This document shows, in pieces, positions 42,039-50,197 of a stretch of DNA of 64,000 bases (positions are counted from its first letter, which is position 1; each line of letters begins with the position of its first letter). The position numbers and the translations under genes are program-made. Below the pieces are notes generated by a model. The model was not told where the DNA came from. It saw nothing but the letters and a program-made list of their open reading frames with translations, and made no database searches. The stretch covers positions 1 through 64,000 of the forward strand of contig DASTVZ010000088.1 of the NCBI GenBank assembly GCA_035758845.1, written 5' to 3'. The stretch comes from JALZOC01 sp035758845. GTDB taxonomy: Bacteria; Acidobacteriota; Vicinamibacteria; Vicinamibacterales; 2-12-FULL-66-21.

Positions 42039-42575
42039 TTATTCACTCTTGATCTCGGCATCCGTCTTCAACGCATTGGTGACCGACAGTTCGCCGAGCC
42101 CCGTCGCCAGCGATCGCGCGAGCATCCGCTCAACGTTGCTGTTGACGACGCCTGCAAGCGTCACGTGGCCGCCCTCGACGATGATGTGAATCGGCGGATT
42201 GGCCATCGCTGCGTAATTCCAGAACGATGGATTGCCGTAGATCGCGCGCGAGACGCGATAGCGAAGCTCGTCGTCGAATTGCGACACGGGCAGCACGCTG
42301 ATCTCGCTGCGCACGCCGCGCACGCCGTCTATCTTTGCGATGCGTTTCTCGATGTCGTCTTTCTTGAATGGCATGGTGACTTTCCCCGTCAACACGACCA
42401 TCCCGTTCTCCACGGTGGCGTTGATGTCGTCGAAAATAGTGAACCGTGCGTAGCTCGTAATCGATCGCCCGACGTCCTCCGCCACGCGGACGTCGCGCCG
42501 ATCCTGGGCAACCGCGCTGGAGGCCAGCACGGCGAGCATCGCGACCGCGGCAACGAGTGAAACCCTGACTTTCAT
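42039..42575 (-). CDS. Periplasmic BON-domain protein
   Basis: 178 residues with a signal peptide (RVSLVAAVAMLAVLASSAVA) and two BON domains, the first around TVENGMVVLTGKVTMPFKKD and IDGVRGVRSEISVLPVS, the second around HIIVEGGHVTLAGVVNSNVE. BON proteins such as OsmY bind membranes or lipids and help under envelope stress. The ATG at 42575 begins the signal peptide; a start 8 codons upstream is possible. The gene is alone and ends in the word-repeat tract. Confidence 0.88.
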   Translation of the reverse strand: MKVRVSLVAAVAMLAVLASSAVAQDRRDVRVAEDVGRSITSYARFTIFDDINATVENGMVVLTGKVTMPFKKDDIEKRIAKIDGVRGVRSEISVLPVSQFDDELRYRVSRAIYGNPSFWNYAAMANPPIHIIVEGGHVTLAGVVNSNVERMLARSLATGLGELSVTNALKTDAEIKSE

Positions 42576-42759
42576 GATCCCCAAACCTCCGGCCAACACG
42601 CGAATCGTGCGACCTGCCGGCAGGCACGCCGGTGTGACATGGCACCTCAGGAAGGCGCAAAGGCAGTGCCAGCCGGACCTGCAAAAAATGTCGAGGAATT
42701 CTTGATGTTCGGTCGGTCGCGGTGTCCTTCAGCGAGGTCGGATCCCGGTACGATCCAGT

Positions 42760-43497
42760 TTAGAGCGCAACGATCGTAAGGATTCCAGCGCCGATGAGCA
42801 GGAGCTGCCGAAAAGGCCCGCCTTCGACGCCGCCGCGATGGAGATCGGGGATGAGGTCCGACATCGCGACATAGAGGAAGTTACCGGCGGCAAATGCGAG
42901 CACGTAGGGAAGGACATTCGGGAGCGACTGCGACGCCAACAACATGCCGGCGGCGCCGAGAATTCCGCCGATGCCAGAGAGAAGATTCAGAATGAACGCA
43001 CGCCCGCGCGTGAAGCCTGCGCGCAACAGAATTGCGACGTCGCCGACCTCCTGCGGAATCTCGTGCGTGGCGACAGCCAGCGCCGTCGTCACGCCAAGGG
43101 GAATCGATGTCACGACAGCGGCGGCGATCACGGCGCCGTCGACGAACGTGTGAAACGCGTCCCCAACAATGACGAGCGACGCGGCGCTGCTGGTATGGAC
43201 TTCACATTCGTTCGCGTCGTGGCAGTGACGCCAGATGACGAGCTTCTCGAGAAGAAAAAATGCCAGGACGCCAACGAGCAGCGTGCCAAGCGCATGCGCA
43301 GGCGGCAGCCGCTCGAGGGCCTGTGGCAACAGCGCGAGTACCGCAACGCCGAGCAGCGTCCCCACCGCGTAGCTGATTGCCCACGGCAGCACCTTAATCC
43401 TGATCGAGTCACCGAGCAGCAGGAAACTAGAGGCCGCGATGAGGCCGCCGAAGCTCCCGAGGACACTCAGTCCAATGGCGACTGCATAGAGACTCAC
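42760..43497 (-). CDS. ZIP-family metal transporter
   Basis: 245 residues with about eight membrane helices. The metal-binding helices carry DAFHTFVDGAVIAAA and ATHEIPQEVGDVAIL, the signature His/Glu motifs of ZIP zinc/iron permeases. A cytoplasmic loop with HCHDANECEVH between helices 3 and 4 is a typical metal-binding loop. It most likely moves zinc or another divalent cation into the cytoplasm. No metal regulator is adjacent. Confidence 0.9.
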   Translation of the reverse strand: MSLYAVAIGLSVLGSFGGLIAASSFLLLGDSIRIKVLPWAISYAVGTLLGVAVLALLPQALERLPPAHALGTLLVGVLAFFLLEKLVIWRHCHDANECEVHTSSAASLVIVGDAFHTFVDGAVIAAAVVTSIPLGVTTALAVATHEIPQEVGDVAILLRAGFTRGRAFILNLLSGIGGILGAAGMLLASQSLPNVLPYVLAFAAGNFLYVAMSDLIPDLHRGGVEGGPFRQLLLIGAGILTIVAL

Positions 43498-43524
43498 GCA
43501 CGGATTCTATCGGACGCGCGCTGT

Positions 43525-43606
43525 AATTGCTGGTTTTTGATTGCTGATTGCTGATTGAAAAACGGGCCAGCTGACGACAGCGCGACCAATCGAAAATAAG
43601 CAATGA
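43525..43606. repeat. TGATTGCTGATTG words with inverted partner
   Basis: GATTGCTGATTGCTGATTG (about 43539-43557) is followed by CCAATCGAAAATAAGCAAT (43586-43604). The arms are partly complementary, with a short CAGCTGACGACAGC centre. It is a shorter member of the window's word-tract set, between the ZIP and VWA genes. Confidence 0.6.
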
Positions 43607-43616
43607 GGAATCTCAG

Positions 43617-44732
43617 CTACGGCGTAGCGACGAATCCTTTGCGCGCGCGTACGTGGTAGTTACCGTTCTTCACCTCGACGCGGATCGCGTGCCACTTGCC
43701 GTCCTTCTGTCCGGAGGCGGCATAGCCAAGATAATACTGGCGGCTCAGTTCATCGGCGATCCCACTCGTCGCCGGATTCAAATCGCGCGTGCTCCGGATG
43801 ATCTCGGTGCGTCCGCCACTGTCGTCGGTAATCTCGCGCAACGCAAACGCGTTCACGCGATCGTCCATCCGTCCTCCGCCGCTCCGCGGGTTGGGGGAAG
43901 GATAGTTGGGCGGCGGCGAGGGTGGTGGATTACGGCCGCCGCCACCAGGAATCGGGAACGGAAACGGGACCGGAAATCGCGGCGTGCGAGGCCGCTGGAA
44001 GCGTCCAAAGCCACCAGGCAGCCACCCGCCGAACTCGCTCTGGCTGTCGATCCCAATCGCGTAGACCAGCACTTCTGCTTCGCGGATCAAACGCTTCAAC
44101 GACTGCACGTCGGTGCGGCTGCTCGTGTCGTTACCGTCAGAAATGATCACGATCGCTTTCTTGCGATTGTGACCTGACTGCGCGAGCGGAACCGCGTCAG
44201 CGACCGCGTCGTACAGCGCCGTTCCACCCCGCGGCACCATTCTGGAGAGCGCGTAGCTCAAACGACGCTTGTCGCGCGTCCAACCTTCCACGAGCGTCGG
44301 ATGGTTGTCGAAGCGGTAGAGAAATACCTCGTCATCCGGATCGTTCAGCTGGTTGAGAAAACTGTTGAGCGCCTCACGCGCGGCGTTCATTTTTTCCCCT
44401 TCCATGCTTCCGCTCGTGTCCAGGACGATTCCAAGGCTTACTGGCACGCGTTCATTGTTGAAATGCGTGACGTTCTGAAGCTCGTTGTCTTGATAGACAC
44501 GAAAGTCTTCCTTGCGAAGCCCGGACACGAACCGGCCGTTTTCATCGGTGACGGTGGCCGTCACGTTGATGAGCTCGACGCCGGTCTTGAAGCGAAACGA
44601 CTGTTGTTCGCCGTTCCCAGTCGGCTGCTGTTGTTGTTGATCCTGTTGTCCACCGCGCGCATTCGCGTGCGCGTTCATCAGCAGGACGGCAACAGCGGCC
44701 GTCGCAAGCGCGAGCGATCTGCTGCGTGTCAT
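43617..44732 (-). CDS. VWFA-related protein of the acidobacterial type
   Basis: 371 residues: a signal peptide (LALATAAVAVLLMNAHANA), a short beta domain (FRFKTGVELINVTATVTDEN, FVSGLRKEDFRVYQDN), a von Willebrand A domain with the MIDAS DTSGSMEGE and VIISDGNDTSSRTD, a proline-rich insert, and a C-terminal YYLGYAASGQKDGKWHAIRV section. This matches the VWFA-related family abundant in Acidobacteria. It binds divalent metal and probably protein partners outside the cytoplasm. It is third in a same-strand operon after the TonB and FxLYD-like genes, 9 bases after the latter. Confidence 0.9.
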   Translation of the reverse strand: MTRSRSLALATAAVAVLLMNAHANARGGQQDQQQQQPTGNGEQQSFRFKTGVELINVTATVTDENGRFVSGLRKEDFRVYQDNELQNVTHFNNERVPVSLGIVLDTSGSMEGEKMNAAREALNSFLNQLNDPDDEVFLYRFDNHPTLVEGWTRDKRRLSYALSRMVPRGGTALYDAVADAVPLAQSGHNRKKAIVIISDGNDTSSRTDVQSLKRLIREAEVLVYAIGIDSQSEFGGWLPGGFGRFQRPRTPRFPVPFPFPIPGGGGRNPPPSPPPNYPSPNPRSGGGRMDDRVNAFALREITDDSGGRTEIIRSTRDLNPATSGIADELSRQYYLGYAASGQKDGKWHAIRVEVKNGNYHVRARKGFVATP

Positions 44733-44741
44733 GAGGAGCCC

Positions 44742-45623
44742 CTATTTCTGTGCGAGCGCATCCGGCCCGCGCTTGTCGACATGCGGCAGTACCTGGCCGT
44801 TCTCAGTTCGGAATCCGACGCGATACCTTGACACCTGGCCAGTAACCGGCACCCTCACGACGAATTGCGACTCACCGCCCGGCGTGAGCGTGGTGTAGTC
44901 GAGCGGTGCCTGGTTGCTCGAGAGAAACGCACCATCCGGGCCGAAGACGAACACCGTCGCCGCCACATGATCGATCCGCGCCGCAGTTCGCGGATTCTGG
45001 ACGAGGCCGGTGATCACGATCCGATCGGGCTCCTGCGTGTGCCGCAACGATAATAGTTCCAGCGGCACCACATTGGGTTTCGCCTTCGCCGCAGTCGCGG
45101 GCGCCGCCGTCTCCGAAGCCGGGGCAGTGCCACTCCCGAACGTCGTCCATCCGATCCCGATCGCGAGCACAATCGCCGCAAGACATCCAATGGCGACGAG
45201 CCGGTTTACCCAAGGCGACGGCTGCTCGGGTTCAGCAAACAGATCAGCTACGCCAGCGACAGCGGGACGGATCTCGAAATCGTCGGCGTCATCGCTCGCG
45301 GTCGAAGTGGTCTCGTGGATCACGATCGGTTCAGCGACAACGCGCGGCGCCGGACGAGCAGGTTCGAGAGACGGACTCGATTCGCGTGAGGGACGAACGG
45401 CTTCGCGCCATTGTGCGACCTGTTCGGCGGCGAAGTGGGTCGACGCATGCAGACGCTCCTCAGTTGTCGACCCAGTTTCGGCAGCGAGTGCGCTGAGCGC
45501 TTCAATGCGCGCGTCCGACCGCGCCCTCTCATGCCGGAGCATCGTCACCACGACAACCGCCATTCCTGCGGCTATTGCCAACGCGAGCGCCGTTACGACG
45601 ATGAGGATGGTTTCCATATTCAT
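44742..45623 (-). CDS. Membrane protein with FxLYD-like C-terminal domain
   Basis: 293 residues with two membrane helices: one at the N-terminus (ILIVVTALALAIAAGMAVVV) followed by a coiled-coil segment, and one mid-protein (LVAIGCLAAIVLAIGIGWTT). The C-terminal ~100 residues are beta-rich (RIVITGLVQNPRTAARIDHV, GGESQFVVRVPVTGQVSRYR), like the FxLYD domain of exported lipoproteins. Its start overlaps the tonB stop by ATGA, showing translational coupling. It probably works with that TonB and the downstream VWA protein; the mechanism is unknown. Confidence 0.72.
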   Translation of the reverse strand: MNMETILIVVTALALAIAAGMAVVVVTMLRHERARSDARIEALSALAAETGSTTEERLHASTHFAAEQVAQWREAVRPSRESSPSLEPARPAPRVVAEPIVIHETTSTASDDADDFEIRPAVAGVADLFAEPEQPSPWVNRLVAIGCLAAIVLAIGIGWTTFGSGTAPASETAAPATAAKAKPNVVPLELLSLRHTQEPDRIVITGLVQNPRTAARIDHVAATVFVFGPDGAFLSSNQAPLDYTTLTPGGESQFVVRVPVTGQVSRYRVGFRTENGQVLPHVDKRGPDALAQK

Positions 45624-46693
45624 CTAAGTTTGAATTCGACCCCGACTTCAACCAGCACGTCGACAGGCGTGCCAAAACGCTTTGCCGGCGAGAATCTCCA
45701 CTGCCGAACTGCCTCGACGGCGCGTTGATCGAGGCCACTGCCCAGGCCGCGGACTACCTTCACGTTGCCGACGGTGCCATCGGCACGCACGACAATCTCG
45801 AGTTCGACATCTCCCTGAACGCCGCGCCTGCGCGCTTCCTCTGTGTAATCGGGTTGGACCTCTCGCAAAATGCTTGGCGGTGTAATGCCCGAACCAGGGC
45901 GGTATGGCCCACCACCCGTCCCGCCACCGCTGCCCGGTCCGATCCCTGAACCGGTACCTTCACCGATCCCGGTTCCCTGACCGGTCCCAGCTCCGGCGCC
46001 CGCGCCAGGCCCGTGGCTGTCGGAGTCCTTTGCGTCAGCGAGTACCCCCGCCTTGTCCGTCGCATCTGCCGGCGCCTGCGCAACCGGAGCCACCACTTCG
46101 GGTAGCGGCTTCGGCGGTGCCGGAGGGGGAGGTTCAACCGGCTTGGCGACGGGCTCTGGCGCAGGCGGCGGAGTTTTCTTCGGCTCCGGCTCCGGCGGGC
46201 GAGTCGTCTTCGGGCGCGGAGGCGGCACGGGACTCTTCACTGCCGATGCGCCCTTCATTTTAGCGGCAGGCGGGGGAGCCGGCTGCTTGAGGCCGCCACC
46301 ACCTCCGCCTCCTCCGGGACCCGGCGTCGCGAGAAACACCAGTCGCATCTCTGTTGTCGGGAACGTGGTTGGAGCCACCACACCCATCGTCGCCAACAGG
46401 AGGAACGCCAGCAATCCGGCGCCGTGCAAGGCTCCCGATGCCACGAGGGCTCCTGGTGAGCGTTTCATGGAAGCCCGCGGACCAAAAAGAGGCCGTTCCG
46501 AAGGTGGGACCGCCAGTCCGCGCAGCTTCCGCACGGTTCGAACGGATTCCGAAGCGGTGACAAACCGGCCGCCGATTGTGAAAATCGAACCGTCCGCTAT
46601 CAGCGCCCGGACGTCCCGCGTCGAAACTCCGGCGGCTGCCGCAATTTCCCGCGCGGTAAACACCTCGGGTACGGTGGTGCTGATGGAAGACAT
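45620..46693 (-). CDS. TonB-type energy transducer with N-terminal MerR-like helix-turn-helix
   Basis: 357 residues. Residues ~10-65 resemble a MerR/excisionase DNA-binding helix-turn-helix (FTAREIAAAAGVSTRDVRAL, then a wing IFTIGGRFVTASES). A single membrane helix follows (LHGAGLLAFLLLATMGVVA), then a glycine/proline-rich periplasmic spacer with PEPEPKK and PPPPAPPKP, and a TonB C-terminal domain (YTEEARRRGVQGDVELEIVV, AVRQWRFSPAKRFGTPVDVL). TonB links the proton motive force to outer-membrane receptors. The HTH on the cytoplasmic side is unusual and suggests a regulatory or DNA-tethering role. First gene of a three-gene operon. Confidence 0.85.
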   Translation of the reverse strand: MSSISTTVPEVFTAREIAAAAGVSTRDVRALIADGSIFTIGGRFVTASESVRTVRKLRGLAVPPSERPLFGPRASMKRSPGALVASGALHGAGLLAFLLLATMGVVAPTTFPTTEMRLVFLATPGPGGGGGGGGLKQPAPPPAAKMKGASAVKSPVPPPRPKTTRPPEPEPKKTPPPAPEPVAKPVEPPPPAPPKPLPEVVAPVAQAPADATDKAGVLADAKDSDSHGPGAGAGAGTGQGTGIGEGTGSGIGPGSGGGTGGGPYRPGSGITPPSILREVQPDYTEEARRRGVQGDVELEIVVRADGTVGNVKVVRGLGSGLDQRAVEAVRQWRFSPAKRFGTPVDVLVEVGVEFKLR

Positions 46694-46943
46694 TTTGTCC
46701 TGTCGGATGCGGCAAAACGCTTGCCGTGCCCTGGATGATCTGAAAATCCGCTCCCTTCGTGTTTTCGGCCATTATTTGCATCTTCTGTTGTCGGGGCTGC
46801 CGCCGGGCTGTGCTCCGGCAGTGACAGGCCATCGTGGCAGGGGACAGTTCCCGATCGCGGAATGCCGACTGAAGATCGCGGATTTTTGGCATTGGCGACT
46901 GCCGGTTGACATTGGCGATCGCTGATTGTGCTAAAACCCCCTG
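46694..46943. other. Intergenic region between divergent genes
   Basis: It contains a CTGCCGCCGGG/CTCCGGCAG stem near 46797-46822, and GATCGCGGA- and GATTG-type words near 46853-46926 that recall the word tracts elsewhere. No gene is supported. TGCTAAAAC near 46929 could be a degenerate extended -10 for the SDR gene. Confidence 0.4.
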
Positions 46944-47708
46944 ATGCCAACAGTTCAACAGGTCATTGTTACGGGGGCGTCGAGCGGGATCGGCCGGGCG
47001 ACGGCGATGCGGTTTGGCCGCGCCGGGGCGTCGGTTCTCGCGGTAGGACGCGACGCGACCGCGCTCGCTGAGGTCACGACGGCCGTCCAGCGGGAGGGGG
47101 GGCAGTGTTCCACCTTCACCGCGGACGTCACCCAGTCCGCGGCGCCGGCACAGATCGTTGAGACCGCGCTTCAACGCCTCGGAGGATTGACGACGCTTGT
47201 CAACGCAGCCGGGATCATTGGGAGCGGCACGGTCGAAACGACGACTGACGACCAATGGGACACGATGATGGATATCAACTCGCGTGCACCATTCCGGTTG
47301 ATGCGCGCGGCGATGCCGGCGCTCATCCAGTCAAAGGGTTCGGTCGTGAACGTCTCGAGCGTGACCGGGCTGCGTTCCTTTCCGGGGGTCCTTGCTTACT
47401 GCGTCAGCAAGGCAGCGATCGATCAACTGACGCGGTGCGCTGCGCTTGAAGTGGCAACCAAAGGTGTCCGCATCAACGCGGTGAATCCTGGCGTGGTGAT
47501 TTCGAATCTCCATCGCCGTGGCGGAATGGACGAGGAGAAGTACGCGGCCTTCCTCGAACACTCGAAGGCGACACATCCGGTCGGCCGTCCGGGTGAGCCG
47601 CACGAAATTGCGGATCTGATTTTCTTTCTCGCATCACCGAACGCCGCGTGGATCACCGGCGAGACGATATCGATTGATGGCGGACGTCATCTCACCTGTG
47701 CGAGGTGA
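46944..47708 (+). CDS. SDR-family oxidoreductase (FabG-like)
   Basis: 254 residues, classical short-chain dehydrogenase: cofactor motif VTGASSGIGRATAMRFGRAG, NAG motif LVNAAGIIGSGTVE, catalytic Ser in VNVSSVTGLRSF and YxxxK in YCVSKAA, and C-terminal AWITGETISIDGGRHLTC. It is closest in build to 3-oxoacyl-ACP reductases and sugar/steroid dehydrogenases; the substrate is not determined. It stands alone, converging on a methyltransferase gene. Confidence 0.92.
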   Translation: MPTVQQVIVTGASSGIGRATAMRFGRAGASVLAVGRDATALAEVTTAVQREGGQCSTFTADVTQSAAPAQIVETALQRLGGLTTLVNAAGIIGSGTVETTTDDQWDTMMDINSRAPFRLMRAAMPALIQSKGSVVNVSSVTGLRSFPGVLAYCVSKAAIDQLTRCAALEVATKGVRINAVNPGVVISNLHRRGGMDEEKYAAFLEHSKATHPVGRPGEPHEIADLIFFLASPNAAWITGETISIDGGRHLTCAR

Positions 47709-47721
47709 ATTGTTGACCCGT

Positions 47722-48282
47722 CTATGCGGGTTTTACCGCCTCCGCAAACACGAGTCCGTCGCGTTCAGCGAGAATGCGTGCCGCCTTGAATCCTTGTGAC
47801 GTGAGGACCTGCACCGGCCCCCCCTGTTGGCCGTAGTCATCAAGACTCGATCCGCCACGCACGAGCACGGACAACCGCTTTCGAACCGTTCCATCGATCA
47901 CCAGGCATCGACCGCCAGGTCGCAGTGCGCGTGCGACCTCCGCGGCGCACGCGGCCCGACGATGGTCAGGAAGGTGCGGGAGAACATCGCGCACGACCGC
48001 GACATCAAACGAATCGTTCTCGACCGGCAGCGACGTCCACGGTGCGGTTGCGGTCTCAACCAGCGCGCCTTCGCGACCCGCGATCTCTCCGGCTGCCCTG
48101 ACGATCGCCTCGCGCTCGTCAACGGCGAACGCGCGTCCGGTGAGCCCTGTCTTTACGGCAAGCTGCGCGAGAAGGATCGCGTCAGTGCACCCAACCACGA
48201 GCAGACGATCGCCGAGCTTGATGCCAGCCATCGAGACCTGAAGCGATTCACCCGATGATTTGCGCAGGGGCCACAGTGCCAT
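47722..48282 (-). CDS. Class I SAM-dependent methyltransferase
   Basis: 186 residues with motif I LLVVGCTDAILLAQLA, an acidic residue after strand 2 (FAVDERE), motif IV region FDVAVVRDVLPHLPDHRRA and RALRPGGRCLVIDG. This matches the UbiE/small-molecule methyltransferase fold. The GxGxG of motif I is weak (VGCTD). The substrate is unknown. Divergent from ino1 with only 28 bases between starts. Confidence 0.8.
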   Translation of the reverse strand: MALWPLRKSSGESLQVSMAGIKLGDRLLVVGCTDAILLAQLAVKTGLTGRAFAVDEREAIVRAAGEIAGREGALVETATAPWTSLPVENDSFDVAVVRDVLPHLPDHRRAACAAEVARALRPGGRCLVIDGTVRKRLSVLVRGGSSLDDYGQQGGPVQVLTSQGFKAARILAERDGLVFAEAVKPA

Positions 48283-48293
48283 CGAGTTTCAAA

Positions 48294-48302
48294 TGATATA
48301 GT
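48294..48302 (+). promoter_or_regulatory. Extended -10 (TGATATAGT) next to the ino1 start
   Basis: TGATATAGT ends 8 bases before the GTG at 48311, with no Shine-Dalgarno between. It predicts a leaderless ino1 transcript. The complementary strand holds a TATATC that could serve the divergent methyltransferase gene. Confidence 0.45.
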
Positions 48303-48310
48303 TTCCGGTT

Positions 48311-49624
48311 GTGAAAAATCCGCCGAAGATTGATGTAGCACGTGGGAAGCTGGGCATTCTACTCGTTGGACTGGGAGCTGTCAGCACGACAACGATCGCC
48401 GGCGTCATTGCCGTCCGCCGCGGGCTTGCGCCCCCGATTGGATCGCTGACGCAGATGGGCACAGTTCGTCTCGGAAAGCGAACCGAAGGACGTTCACCCC
48501 TGATCAAGGATTTCGTTCCACTGTCGTCTCTGGACGACGTGATGTTTGGCGCGTGGGACATTTTCGAGGAGAACTCGTACGAAGCGGCTAAAACCGCGGG
48601 CGTGCTCGAGGAAGACCTGCTCGAGAAAATTCGCCCCGAGCTGGAAGCCATCACGCCGATGCCCGCGGTGTTCGATCGCCGATACGTGAAGCGGCTCGAT
48701 GGACCAAACGTCAAGAAAGGGACGACAAAGAAGGACCTCGCAGACCAGCTGCGCGAGGACATGCGCCGATTCAAGCAGGAGAACAAGTGCGATCGGCTGG
48801 TGATGGTCTGGTGCGGCAGCACGGAAGTGTTCCTCACCGAATCACCGGCGCACGCAAGCGTCGCGGCGCTCGAGCAGGCGCTCGAGGCAAACGACGACAG
48901 CATCCCTTCGAGCATGGTCTACGCGTATGCCGCGATCAAAGAGGGAATTCCCTACGCCAACGCCGCACCTAATCTGAGCGCGGACATTCCGGCTTTGATC
49001 GAGCTTGCCGACTCGACTGGCTCGCCCCTTGCCGGTAAGGATCTCAAGACCGGACAGACTCTGATCAAAACGATCATCGCGCCGGGTCTCAAGGCGCGGC
49101 TGCTCGGTGTCGAAGGGTGGTACTCGACAAACATTCTGGGCAACCGGGACGGTGAAGTGCTCGACGATCCGGAGTCGTTCAAGACAAAGGAAGAAAGCAA
49201 GAAATCAGTTCTCGATTACATCCTTCAGCCGAATCTCTACCCCGAGCTCTACAAAGATCTTTGTCACGTCGTCCGCATCAATTACTATCCGCCCCGTGGA
49301 GACAACAAGGAAGGTTGGGACAACATCGACATTTTCGGCTGGCTGAATTACAAGATGCAGCTGAAAGTGAACTTCCTGTGCCGCGACAGTATTCTCGCCG
49401 CACCCATCGTGCTCGACGTCGCCTTGTTTCTGGACCTCGCGAAGCGCGCCGGCATGGAGGGTATTCAGGAGTGGTTGTCCTTCTACTTCAAAAGTCCCAT
49501 GCACGCGGCCGGCCTGTATCCCGAGCATGATCTCTTCATCCAGATGATGAAATTGAAGAACACGCTGCGTTACCTGCGCGGCGAAGATCTCATCACCCAC
49601 CTCGGACGGGAGTACTACGACTGA
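48311..49624 (+). CDS. ino1: Inositol-3-phosphate synthase
   Basis: This isomerises glucose-6-phosphate to 1D-myo-inositol 3-phosphate with NAD, the entry step to inositol lipids and solutes. 437 residues: NAD fold LGILLVGLGAVSTTTIAG, then MVWCGSTEVF, central NAAPNLSADIPALIELAD, AGKDLKTGQTLIKTIIAPGL, STNILGNRDGEVLDDPESF and DIFGWLNYKMQLKVNFLCRD. The length and motifs fit the bacterial/eukaryotic-type enzyme. The start is GTG. The small membrane protein downstream overlaps its stop by one base. Confidence 0.95.
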   Translation: MKNPPKIDVARGKLGILLVGLGAVSTTTIAGVIAVRRGLAPPIGSLTQMGTVRLGKRTEGRSPLIKDFVPLSSLDDVMFGAWDIFEENSYEAAKTAGVLEEDLLEKIRPELEAITPMPAVFDRRYVKRLDGPNVKKGTTKKDLADQLREDMRRFKQENKCDRLVMVWCGSTEVFLTESPAHASVAALEQALEANDDSIPSSMVYAYAAIKEGIPYANAAPNLSADIPALIELADSTGSPLAGKDLKTGQTLIKTIIAPGLKARLLGVEGWYSTNILGNRDGEVLDDPESFKTKEESKKSVLDYILQPNLYPELYKDLCHVVRINYYPPRGDNKEGWDNIDIFGWLNYKMQLKVNFLCRDSILAAPIVLDVALFLDLAKRAGMEGIQEWLSFYFKSPMHAAGLYPEHDLFIQMMKLKNTLRYLRGEDLITHLGREYYD

Positions 49625-50136
49625 TGGACTCAGGCAGGCTGCAGCCAGCGTTTTATGGCGGCCTTCTGATTGGCGTACTGTCGGCGCTGCCCATCGTCAG
49701 CGCCGGAAACTGCTGCTGCTGCCTGTGGGTGGTTGCTGGCGGAATGCTGGCTGTTTATCTCCGCCAGCAGAATTCGCCGTATGCGGTGACCTCGGCGGAG
49801 GGGGCCCTCGTTGGACTGCTCGCGGGCGTGATTGGGGCAGTAGTCGGTGTTTTCATTTCGATTCCGCTCGACGCGATGATGGGACCATTCCAGCGTCAAC
49901 TGTTCGAGCGTTTGCTCAACGCCCAGCCCGATCTTCCACCCGAGATGCGCGACACCATCGAACGCGCAAGCGCCGGCGGCCGCGGCGTGGCCGGCCTCGT
50001 GTTCAGGTTCCTGTTCATGCTGATCACCGGAACGATCTTCGGGATGCTCGGCGGCTTGCTCGGCGTCGCCGTGTTCAAAAAAGACGCCCCTCCGCCACCT
50101 CCTCCGGGAACGATCGAAGTGCTGCCGCCCGAATAG
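49624..50136 (+). CDS. Small membrane protein of unknown function
   Basis: 170 residues with three or four hydrophobic segments (LLIGVLSALPIVSAGNCCCC, ALVGLLAGVIGAVVGVFISI, FLFMLITGTIFGMLGGLLGV) and a short proline-rich tail (PPPPPPG). There is a CCCC cluster in the first loop. The ATG shares a base with the ino1 stop (TGATGG), so it is translationally coupled to inositol-phosphate synthase. A role near inositol lipids is possible but unsupported. Confidence 0.75.
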   Translation: MDSGRLQPAFYGGLLIGVLSALPIVSAGNCCCCLWVVAGGMLAVYLRQQNSPYAVTSAEGALVGLLAGVIGAVVGVFISIPLDAMMGPFQRQLFERLLNAQPDLPPEMRDTIERASAGGRGVAGLVFRFLFMLITGTIFGMLGGLLGVAVFKKDAPPPPPPGTIEVLPPE

Positions 50137-50197
50137 CTTTGCGGCGGCCGGCCCACCCTACAGTCCAGTCCGTTCCGCTCCGAAACTTCCAGCAGAA

